Positions 39,401 through 51,500 of a stretch of 64,000 bases of DNA are shown one piece after another. Origin of the DNA: Melitaea cinxia (lineage: Eukaryota; Arthropoda; Insecta; Lepidoptera; Nymphalidae); contig NC_059405.1 in NCBI RefSeq assembly GCF_905220565.1, positions 17,004,081 to 17,068,080 of the forward strand, in the 5' to 3' direction. The position numbers and the translations under genes are program-made. Numbering within the stretch: position 1 is the stretch's first letter; the number at the start of each line of letters is the position of its first letter. The notes below the pieces were generated by a model. The model had not been told where the DNA came from. It searched no databases and saw only the letters and a program-made list of their open reading frames with translations.

Positions 39401-40616
39401 TGAGCAAACATTGATAATATGTATTTCTTACTCAGATCTGGTACATCAACAACAAAATAATACCGTTCATAACTTTATACAATATAATAAACACACTAGT
39501 TTCGATAGTCAAAATAATATTTCATGAGAGTTAATAAATATATTATCTAATTTAATCAATAACAATTCTATGGTGTCAAAGGAAAAGGAGATAAGTCAAA
39601 AAATTTATAAATGAGTGTTCAAAATATTAATGTCTCACGGCAAAAAGGAGTTAAGTCACTAATATATTGTACATTAAATAATTTAGAATTTTCTAACAAA
39701 TCACGTGAGCTGTTTTCTTCTTAACTTATCTCGTTTTCCCTTAAAACCACAGAATTATTACCGTTTGTCGTTAAGTTCGCAAGTAGATATATTTTTTAGA
39801 ATTTAAAAAAATACAATTTTCTTAAACTAGTAATTGTCAAAAGGGACGGTTTATCAAATGATTTAAATTATTTTACAGTAAATACTCTAAACATTACGTG
39901 AAGTAGAGAATCTTTTGTTATAAAATATAATCGAAAGATTCCAAGTCATCTAGAGATAAAAGAGTGCACTGAAGGGCATACCCTGCAGCCGGCACGCGCG
40001 TCAGTTGCACACTCAGACACACATAATACTTATCATCAGTGTACATAACGACGTGATTGAGCGCATATAATTCATTTTTGGTAAAAATTCGTTATCTCAG
40101 AGAATAGCATCATGTTCTTATGTAACGTCACTATTTGAAACCATCTGTGGATTAGTAGGCCGAGTAGGCTGAAGCCTAAAGTGGCAACATTTATGTTTTT
40201 GAAACACTATTATACAGGATAATTTTACACCTACAGAAGGAACGCAGCTAGGAGTCGAACATCCTGTATACAACCACAAAATATATGGGTATGCCCACAA
40301 CCTTTGTACAAAAATGGATAACTAAAAATAATTATCAGCCGAAATAATCACGACTAGCACTTGTGGCTGTGACCACAACCTTTTTTAGGCCTGGTTCTGC
40401 GCCTGACTGTTCTCCTACTAGGAAATAGGTTATCAGTTTTCAGAGGTCGGTGTAGGGGCGGCAAATTTGTAAATCCGCTACTGTTTGTAACATTAATAGA
40501 TGTTTTAGAAATAGGTAATGTGTGTTGTTTCCTATTAATTTAAGCATGTGTTACTAAGTTCAAGTAATACTCTGCTCTGAGATATGGAAATATACATTTA
40601 AGTTTCCGAGTACTGA

Positions 40617-40757
40617 GGGCCGTTTTCAATAACCTGATAGATAGGTTGGTCTACCTTCACTTACTAGCGACAGATTTTAGACACATTAAGCATGGAGCTT
40701 ACATCAACATTCTATTTCTAGTAAGCAAATTGATAGAATATTGAAAGTGGCCGTAAA
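40617..40757. mobile_element. Small inverted-repeat element, about 140 bp
   Basis: GGCCGTTTTCAATAACCTGA on the left and, reverse-complemented, GGCCACTTTCAATATTCTAT on the right. No coding content and no clear target duplication. Confidence 0.35.
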
Positions 40758-41205
40758 TGACTCACAATTTGATAGTGACCAAGTTTTACAAAACACGAAT
40801 CATTTCAAATACTTTAAATGTTGAAATGATTCACAACGTGTCATTTGAAATGACGACGGCTACAACACTTGGAGTCTAACATTAAGTAATACTATATTTA
40901 CAAAAAATATCCGTATAAACCACACATGGTTCATTTAACATAAAGCTGCATTTAAAATGTCCGTGTAAAATTAACTGTACGATATCAATAAAATATTAGT
41001 TTACTTAGAAATTAATATCATTATGATTGAATAAGATTCCTGAACACAATAAAGTCACAACTATACAAAATGTAAATAATGCCAAAAAATGCCAAATATA
41101 TTATACATTTAATATAAACTCTTATATAAATAGCCATCTGACAATATATTCCTTTGTTCTAAAGTTTCATAGCGTACATTACATCTATAGTATACAGCAC
41201 AAAGG

Positions 41206-41570
41206 GGCCATCCATAAGTTACGTCACACCTTTGGGGAGGTCGACGAAGTGACATTGTGTGACAAGGGGTCGGGACCGATCCAAAATTGTCTGTGACATC
41301 ACACTTCAAAATATTATTTATCTAATTGTAAGTATATTTTAAATACCTACCTATTAACAATTAACTTTAAAAAATTGTTTTGTTTAATTGACATAATTAA
41401 AATACGTATAAAAAAAATATTGCCAAAACTGATGGGCAAAATTGCAGAATGTATGGCATCAAACTATATCGGGTCTGGGGTCTCATAAATCTGACCGCCT
41501 GTGACGAAGACGGCGGAGAAGTCAAAACAATCGTGAAATTCGTACGACGTAATTTATGGATGGCCTCTAA
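41206..41570. mobile_element. Inverted-repeat element, about 360 bp
   Basis: Left GGGCCATCCATAAGTTACGT; reverse complement of the right end GAGGCCATCCATAAATTACG. The interior is AT-rich with a G-rich shoulder after the left end. Noncoding; superfamily unassigned. Confidence 0.6.
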
Positions 41571-42547
41571 CGTCAAACTGCAACATGGCAACATTATTTA
41601 CAAATTTCGATACAATTTCTCGGACCGCATTAAAAACGGACATAGATATGATACGGTACACCTTTGTACATCAGTTATTTACAAGTAAAATTTGTAAGAT
41701 TTTCTACGTATTTTGGTCAGAGACTTGCGTCCGCGTGTTCTGTACAACGCCATTGACGTATATTTACACTATAAGATAAACATTTGAATCTTTTAAAGCA
41801 ATGTCCGCACTCACAGCCCCTTAGCTTCTTCGGTTCTTTGACATGCTGTATCATAGCGCTCCGTATACTGGTTTAGTTCACGGCACACTGCAATCTACCA
41901 ACCGGCAAAAGCAGTATAGACGCTTCATACGCGCAGCACTGTGTGTGCCTTGTATATGCAGTACTAGCGTATGTATAAGAGGTGCGTATCTATGTATATT
42001 TTTATATAAAGGTACATTTGGTATGTTAAGGCAGATTTCACCAGTTGTGGGTGAGGATTATCCTGCAAATGAGTTACGATTAGACTTTAACAGCAGGCGG
42101 TAGAACAATCTAAAGGCTGCTTCGCCTCATTTATAAACTTTTAGATTCGCAATTTGCGAATTCAAATATCTCATAAATACAGTGGAATTCGAACGTTTAA
42201 AAGAAGAATTTATGAAAACCTTTTATCTGATGGATACCGTTATCCGTCAAATAGACATTCACAACTGGTTTAACAGATCCCAAGATACATCACAATAGTG
42301 AAGATATCTCAGAAGTCCTCTGTCTCTCTGTCACACTAACCACTGCATACTACTCACACACACAGCACAGTTCACTTGAATGTTGAATCTATACTACTGC
42401 CAATCAACAAAGTTAATAATATCACTTCACACTCAACGGCCCCCGGTAGGATTGTCTCCTGTGTCGGGGTGTGGAGACACAATACACAAGCAGCGTGTAG
42501 TTCAGTCACATTCTATGTACAAGTTATATTTATCTATCTGTCTGCCT

Positions 42548-45500
42548 CTATCGTAGGAACTGTTCGTCAGCCGCGGCCGCGGTGCGGTACAGACGCTCGT
42601 CTGTGGAGATCACTCGAACTGAGAAAGTGTTCAGCGTTAAGGGCGGACCTTGCACTATTTCCACGTTGCCAGCGTTCGCCTAAAATAAAAAATAAAAACA
42701 TTCTGCTATTTAATTTTGTTATCGGGAGAAATTCTAATTAAATAAATTGTTTTTCTTATCATACTAATCTTTTGGGCTATGCTATAGATTAAGAACCATC
42801 GAATTATGGGGTTTTGGGGGGTGGAGGGCAGAGGGTGGAGGGAGAGCTGTAGCTCTAGTGTACTAGGTAACACTGCCATCATTCAGAAACCAATGGTTAT
42901 ATAGATATTTAAAACCGAATCGGAGCACCCCACTATCCACGTGGTCTTGGTCTGTCCTACCCCTAGCGTGTACTTTAGAAGCCGGAGCCGCGGAGGGAGG
43001 GCTGCCCTCGCACTTTGGCACTCGCCCCCCCGTACGTTATTTTTTTTGTAACGAAATTATGCCGATAAATGGTCAAATTTGAGCTTAGATGGTTAGGTTA
43101 ATTTTTTTTTTTAATTTAATTCTTGTCATGTTTTTCACTTCAAAATATTTTTATTTTTACTATTTATTGTTATATATTTAGTAACAATTATTAAAAATGA
43201 ACCTAAATATTGACTATTTTTCGTTTATAACAGTAAATAAGTAAAAATAAAATATAATTAAGTAAAAAACATAACTACTGTGTACTGTGTGGCTACGGTA
43301 CTAAAGAATATAGCCACCCCCTCTCTTCCCGTGGGTGTTGTAAGAGGCGACCAAGGGATAACACAGTTCCGCTACCACCTTGGAACTTAAAAAGCCGACC
43401 GGTGGCGGGATAACCATCTAACTGCTGGCTTTGAAATACACAGGCCGAAGACGGGCAGCAGCGTCTTCGGTGCGACAAAGCCAGCGGTCACCAACCCGCC
43501 TGCCCAGCGTGGTGACTATGGGCAAAACACATGAGTTCACGTTATTTTTGGCGTAAACTTGTGGAGGCCTACGTCCATCAGTAGACTGTATAGGCTGTAA
43601 TGATGATGATGATGATGATAAAAAACATAAAATAAGGCTGTATGGTCTTAGATCTTTGCCTTTTACACTTATTTAGACAAAAACAATGAATTTATGCTTA
43701 CATTGCTTTGGAGCGAAACGATAAGTGGCGCGCCATTTCATCCATCTTTTAGTCGTTAAACATCAGTTGTATCGTTTGTTAAAAAAACGTGTGAAAACGT
43801 TAAATTAACGTGTGAAATGTGAAAAAAATGCTTGTGAAATGTGAAAACAACGTGTAAAAGCTGCGAAATTCTTCTTCTAATCTCAAAACTTTAACCATGG
43901 ATATCTCCATAACCATGGGGTTCCGAAGTTTGGCAGTGGTACCGGGGGTAGCGTACAGCACCCAAAGTCTCGAAATTCGATGGTTCTTAATCTAAAGCTT
44001 TACCATCTTTTGTACTAAAACACAGTTTATATATTATTTTTCACAAGAGTAACTGCGGAGTTTCTTGCCGATTCTTCTCTGCAGAATCTACATTCCGAAT
44101 CGGTGGTAGTTTTAATTTTACAAAAATAATAAACACCTTAATATTTTAATTTGTAAAATGACGATTCGAAAGTGCTCTTGGGGCCTATTTGGAAGGAGCT
44201 TCGCGAGACGCTATACAATCGCAGAACTGACTCATTCCAAAACTTTTTAACAGAAAATAAATAACACTTAAAACAGATTTAGACGTAAGAAACGCTGCAT
44301 AATATACAACTAACGTAGCTTTACTAAATTAGCGGCTTGGAAGTCCACTTCATAATTAAAATACAGTTCTCAGAAACAAGATTATAGCCTCATGTAGAAT
44401 GGGCGAGGAATTATACTTTCCATTATACTCCGTACAGGCTGGAGTACCATAGGGCTGCTGACTTGCCCGTCTCAAAGCTAATTATTACTGCAACCTATGC
44501 GGACAACATGCTATCCTATCTTGCGATAAAGACCAGATTAGAGCATCTACAAATCTCCAAGAGCACCTGGACAAGATAGGGTCATAGTTGGAAAAGTGGA
44601 GAATCAATGTTAGTGCTCTAAGTCTGTCCGCACTACGTTCATCCTAAAAAGAGGAGACACCCACTAGACACTTATGGGAGACATTCTACTGCAGAAAAGT
44701 ACTGTTAACGTAACATGATCATATAAAGACCATGAGGGATGAAGAAAACACGAAACTAAGAGATATTTACTGGCTGGTGAGTAGTAAGACAGTCATATCT
44801 TATATGGGCATATGGTATAGAGTATCGTATTGCTGGATGTGAGGAATTTAGAACCTGCCTTTTAAAGAAAATTCCAATTTGATTAAAGCTCAAGGGCTGA
44901 TTGCAGATAGGAAGAAAATTAAATTATGTAAAATGTTTTTTTATAAGAATGTGAATAACTTTCGAATAGTGCAAATCGGAAAATTAAAGCGCTAGGTGGA
45001 TCAGAGAAGAATTTAATAATTTGAGTAAATTTGATTGTAGTAAAATTCATAGTGGTAGTCATTTGGGCGTCTACGTAGTAATTTTTGGACCGCTTCAGCA
45101 ATGTTTCGAAAGTCGCTCGCTTCAGCCTGTAATATCCCACTACTAGGCATAGGCCTCTTTCCTCATGTAGGAGAAGGATCAGAGCTTAATTCACCATGCT
45201 GTTACAATGCAGATTGGCGGATATATTCCTTACTATGAGTAACGATCGCTATCAAGCGTTAAAGGTAAGTGATAACAACCGGGACCGACGGCTTAACGTG
45301 CTCTCCGAGGCACGGTGGGAAGACCGACAAGAACTGCACACACTTGTATGGCCAACACAAATGTTTGTCATGTGCGGGGATCGAAACCGTAATCGCCAGC
45401 GCGACAGGTACAATCAATGGCTGTAACCGTTGCGCCAACGCGGCGTCGAAAGTAGTCAAATCAAAAATGTGTCCATTGGACTTAATTCGCGTAAGTTTTG

Positions 45501-48500
45501 TCCGCCGGAGATGGCACTGACCAGGAAGAGCGTGGCGAGGAAGAGGCGCGACACGTCCTCGGGCTGCCGCGCCGTGCGCGCCAGCAGCGCGCGCGCGGGG
45601 CAGGGCGCCGGCAGCGCGGCCGCCGCCCGCAGCAGCGCCGCCGCCGCGCCGTGCACGTCCACGCCGCGCGCCGCCGCCGCCGCCGCGCGCGCCGCCGTCT
45701 GCGCGCGCCACGCCGCCCACTCGTCGCCCGCCGCCTGCCGGATATGTTCGCTACTATGAGTGACAATAGTTATCGGGTATTCATGATGCCGACCGGGACC
45801 GAGGGCTTAGCGTGCTCTCCGAAGTACGATGGGAAGACTCAAGATGGACAGACAGCCAAACCGGAAATTTGTCCAAATACATGAGGAGATCCACGAGGAC
45901 TGAAATCCAAACGGCAAAGAAATAATTGTTCAAATACAAACATCCGTCCCGAGCGGGAATCGAACCCGCAAACCGCCGGTGTTTTAGGCGACTCCTCGCC
46001 CCACTACACCGGAGCGGTCGTGCACGCCGACAACGGAACAAACTGAGGTAGTGAACGGAAACCTGAGGAATCAACTGAAGTAAGGCACAGCAGGAATTTC
46101 CTACTTAAAATATGGAGCAGCCCGACTGGAGTAGTACCTCGACCTTACAAAAGATCACAGCAAAATAATACTGTTTTCAAACAGTATTGTGTTCCTATTG
46201 GTGAGTAAGGTGACCAGAGCTCCTGGGGGGATTAGAGATTGGGTCGGCAACGCGCTTGCGATGCTTCTGGTGTTGCAGGTGTCTATAGGCTACAGTATCT
46301 TTTACGATCAGATGAGCCGTACGCTTGTTTGCCGACCTAGTGACATAAAAACCAAAAACAGGAGAAAACAAAACAAAAGCAGGAGATCGGTACCGCGACG
46401 GTATCGGCGGGCGACTCCCGCGAGGTGTCGGAGTCCCCCAGCGAGCTCTGCTCGAAGAAGCCGTCGTCGTCGCTGTCGTCGCGCCGCGCCGCCGCCGCCG
46501 TCGCCGCCAGCGCCTCCGAGCTGCTCCAGCCCAGGAACCCTGCCGACACAGACGGCTCTACTGACACTGCCACATACTTCCCCGCAGACGGATCTCGCCC
46601 GTTATTGAGGTTCATCGATATGACTCACTGCTAACGTAGAACTCAATAACGGATCGTCTCAAAGAGAGGGCAGACATTTCAACCCGGCGAAATAGTTGGG
46701 AGAAATTATCATCTCATTAGGTACACAAAGATTTTAATGTCCATTTACTTCATTAACATAAGTATAGTACTTGCCAAAAACATATTTTAAAAAAATGGTT
46801 AATAATATGAAATGGTAGTCAACTCACCTCCTATGTCCATCGAGTCCACAATGTCGAATCCGAGAAAATCTGAAATTAAAAAACAAAAACAATTTATAAA
46901 ATATATGACCTTATTTTAAGTAATACTTTCTTCCATCGAGGGAAAACAGAAGTAAATCAGGTAAATATTTTTTACAATATTAACAGAAATTAGTATTTAG
47001 GAAACTAATGTTTAGGTAAGTAGTTTTTAGCACTCTGCTATTTTTGACCATTACCTACCTTTGTGGTAGTATTAATTCGCGGATTTGATTCCCGCTTAGA
47101 GTGAATATTTGTGTTTATACAAGTATTTATTTTCAGTCTGGTTGTTAGTCCTTGTGGGTCTCTCCACCGTTTCACGGAGAACACGTTAAGTTATTGGTCC
47201 CGGTCATTATTATTATTATATATATAATAATAATTATACTTTTTCTGTTCCTTTTAATAGAAATCCCAAAATAAAGACTATTTGCGTTTCTCTAAAACAA
47301 GAAATTTATTTATTTTACCACATATTTTCTATATTTACAATTCTTAGCATTTAAACTACATTATAATTACAATATTCACTTACCTAAAACAAGAAAAACA
47401 ACATTTAAAGCCTTTATTTAAACTAATTTCCTTACAATCTTAATGTAAAAATAATTCTGTCATCACAACAAAGTTTTATTTTTCTGTCCTGACAATAAAA
47501 TAAACAAAAAGGTTCTAATTAAAAAAAAAGTAACAAAATATAAAATGAATGTTGTGTTTTCTTTACATCTCCCCCCCAGAAAGAAACAATTGCAAGCGGT
47601 AATCCATGCAATTGTTCATTTAACAACCAAAACTGGAGTCAGTTTGGTAATGTGGTAGAAATTTGATTCCGATTTTCTATGTCCAGTATTAACTTCATAG
47701 ATTGATTTGGAAATCTTCTTCAGAATTTCATACGGTCCAATTCTTAACTCATCTGTTTTCTTCCTATTTAATCGATTTCCGTTTTCCACATAGACTCTGT
47801 CTCCCACTTTCAATACACATTCTTTTCTATGTAGGTCGAAAATTTTCTTATTATAATTGTGAGAATTAATTGTATTTTGTAAGGCTAATTTTCTATCTCT
47901 TTTTAGATCTTCTTTTGTAGATCTTGATTTCAGTTCAGTTGGTAGAATATTTACATTTTCTCCTTCCAAAAGATATTTTGGAGAAAACTTTGTTACTGTA
48001 TGTTCCGTTTCATTATATTTTTCTACACATTTATGAGCAATTGTTGTCCATGCTGTTTTTTTATCACTTTCATTTATTTTGCATCTTATTTTATTGACTA
48101 AAGTTTGGTTTAGCCTTTCATTAATTCCGTTTGAGAATGGTGTATCCACAGCAGTAAAAATCATTTTTATGTTATTTTTTTTTAGAAATTCCTTAAAATC
48201 TTTCGAATTTATACCAGGGTATTGGTCCGTTAATATCATATCAATATTGTAACTTTCTGTCACACTTTTTACAAGTCTAATGAAATCATTTGGGCTTTGA
48301 GTTTTTGACGTGAAAATAAAAGCATATCTAGTAAAATGATCAACCAGTAAATGAAGGTACTTTTTTGTTGACCGTGATCCTCCGAAACCTCCAATAGTAT
48401 CAATTGATACAATTTCAAATGGACGTCTTGCTGGACCTAAATATGACAATAAGCCATACTTTGGCTTTTTCCTTGATTTGTTTTTTATACAAATTTCACA

Positions 48501-51500
48501 GTCATTGCAAATTTGTTTAATGTTTTTAATGAGGTTTTTTGCTGTGTAGAATGGTGTTATTTTATTTATCATCTGTGTTGTTCCAAGGTGACAGTAAGTA
48601 TTGTGAACATCTTTAATTAGAGTCTTACTAAGTTCTTCTGAAATTATTATTTTTTTTTCCTTTTTTCTCCTTTTATAATAAATTTCATTCTCCAATATAA
48701 ATTTTCCTTTTTCATTTTGTAAGTGCATATTTGTTTTTTGATCATGTTTTATGTCTTCTAGGTTTATTAAATTTACTACTTTCAAAAAATCATCAGCATT
48801 CTCATAACAATCTAGAACTGGATTTCTGCTTAAACTATCTGCTTCTTGATTTGATTTTCCTGGGTTGTATTTAATTTTAAAATTATATTGTGATAGATAG
48901 TAAGTCAAATCACCAAGTTCTTCATCAGTTCTAGACTTGATGTTCAAATTTTCTAATGGTTTATGATCTGAGTATACTGTAAATTCTCTTCCCATAAGCC
49001 AGTGCTGCCAATATTTCACAGCTTCTTTTATTGCCAAACATTCTAGGTATATAGCCTTTTTCTTCTTTTGAGCTTCAGTTAATTTTTTTGAAAAATAAGC
49101 AACCGGCTTATTGTCTCCTTGCTTATCTTCTTGTTTCAACACCGCTCCCACTCCCTTAATGCTTGCATCTGTGTAAATGCTTATTGGTAGTTTAGGGTCA
49201 AATATCTTCAAAATTGGTTCTGAGCATAGCAATATTTTTATTTTATCAAATGATTCCTGACATTCTGTAGACCATATGAATTTTACATCTTTCCGTAGTA
49301 AATTATGTAAAGGTTCCAGGATGATTGCGCTGTTAGGTATAAACTTATGATGAAAATTTACTTTTCCAAGGAATTGACGTATATTCTTCCTTGTTTCTGG
49401 AACTGGGAAGTTTTTCACAGCAGTTAAGTAGTCTTTCAATGGCTTAACTGAATTGTTTTCTATTATATGGCCCAAATACTTGGCATAATGATTTGCAAAG
49501 ATACATTTAGAAAATTTTAGTCTAAAACCTTCAGTAAGGATCGCTTCCAATAATCTTGATAGGTGTATTATATGTTCTTCAAAACTTTTTGAAAAAATTA
49601 AAATGTCATCTATAAAATTTACTGCAAAACTAGAGAGTTTGTATTTCCTAATGATATTACTCAATATTCTCTGGAATATAGCCGGAGCTGTCTTTAATCC
49701 AAAAGGAAGGCACGTCCATTGGAAATGACCCTCTTGTGTCACAAATGCAGTTTTGTATCTATCTTGAATTTTTAATGGAATTGACCAGAATGCAGAATTT
49801 ACGTCTAAAGTGGAAAAGTATTTACAGTTAACAGTTTTCATTATTAAATCATCAATTAATGGAAATGGTTGTGATTGAGGGATTACAATTTTGTTTAATT
49901 CTCTAAAATCTATACATAATCTTGTTTTTTTTTCATCTTCCTTTTTATATGCCAGTGTTACTGGAGCAGCAAATGGGCTATAAGACTCCTCAATCAAATT
50001 TTTTTCTAGTAGTTTTGATATTTGACTTTCTATTTCTTTTCTATCTTCTGCTGTACATCTGTATGGACGTTTACAACAATATTTATCTACCATTAAGTCA
50101 ATGTGAGCCTCATAATCCCTTACAGTGCCGACGTCATATTTATCCTTAGCAAACACCGTTTTGTATTTTTCTATTAACCTATTTATTTCTGATTGTTGAA
50201 ATGAATCTAGATGGTTTACTATCATTTCAAATTTGTCCACGTTTATATTTTCATTAAAATTAATTTCATATTTGCTTACCAATTTTATTTCTTCTCTATT
50301 TTTGTCACCTAGTACATCAGGAATTTCGACATTTTTATTCTGAGCATCTCTCTTTAAGTATTTATTGCCCTTCATATCCTCTTCATTTGAAGTTAACCCT
50401 TCTTCATTTTTATTATCACATTGTGTGATTTTTAATTCTTCATTTTGCATTAATTTGAAATTTTTAATGCAATCCAGACCAATCAAAAAATCATAATGGA
50501 AATTTTCACTATCTATTACAAAAATATCCATAGTTTTTTCAATATTATAAATTTTTATTCTTAATGTTACCATTCCTTTTACTTTTTTATCACCATTAAT
50601 AGTTTTCAAGTTTACCATTTGTATGTTATTTGTATTTTCTTTTTTTTGTATCTTCAGTAACTTAGCATTTATTAATGACACATTTGAACCTGAATCATAA
50701 ATTCCAGAAACTTCTAAAGTGTCATTTAAAAGTAACTTTACTTTTATTAATGGTGGCGTTATTAGTTTTTTGGATTTTTATCATTTAGTTCAATTTCTAA
50801 TTCTGAGTTATTTACATGTTTTACCAATGCGTTTTTATTTTTCTCTCGGAACCAGCAATTTTTCTCAGGATGGTAACGTTTTCCCCTTTTTTCATTAACA
50901 CAAATTTGGCAGGGTTGTTTTGCTTCAATTTGTTTTTGTTTAGGGTTCAAATTTGTACATATATTTTTTTCATGTTTATTTTTTCCAATTAGATATTCCA
51001 ATTTTCCTATTTCATTGTAGAGATCTTCCGTTGTTTGTAAAATTTCTCTATCAATTTTATCAGTAACATAATTAGGTAAACCTAATGCTATAAGATCAAT
51101 AAGCGTCCCAGTATCAATAGATTTTCTTACTTTTAACAACAATTTTTCTTTTTTTAAAGCATATTCAAGTAGCGAGCCTGCTTGGTATTTAAAAGTAAGT
51201 GCATATCGAATGGGCGACCATCCTTTGCTTGCAAAAGTCTCACAAAATTTTTTCTCCCATTTGTCCCATTCTGATTCTACTGTATATTTAATTATCATAC
51301 AGCTGTACCAATCAACACCAGAGTATTCCAAAAAATTCTTTAATATTTCGATTTTTTTCTTGTCTTCGTTAATTTGGAAACGTTCACATTCTTTATTAAA
51401 ATCTTTAATCCATTGGCAGGCATTTGAGTTTCTTCCGGTGAATTTTTCAATCATAAAATCCTTTGCAATTTTTCCCAAGGTTTGAGTTTCATATTCTTTT

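Larger units (their letters stand above)
36737..42547. other. Intergenic region between cathepsin D and NCAPH2
   Basis: Tail side of NCAPH2 and promoter side of cathepsin D, both minus-strand genes. AT-rich with no supported gene. It holds a hAT-like MITE (37681-37938), a SINE-B (38225-38430), a repeat E copy (39120-39400) and two inverted-repeat elements (40617-40757 and 41206-41570). The cathepsin D promoter should be just above 36737, where an A-run (36779-36791) is followed by plain AT-rich sequence; no core motif stands out. Confidence 0.55.

Noticed and set aside
45259..45720. A 153-codon minus-strand frame as a separate gene
   Set aside because: It joins part of NCAPH2 exon 9 in the wrong frame to SINE-A sequence.
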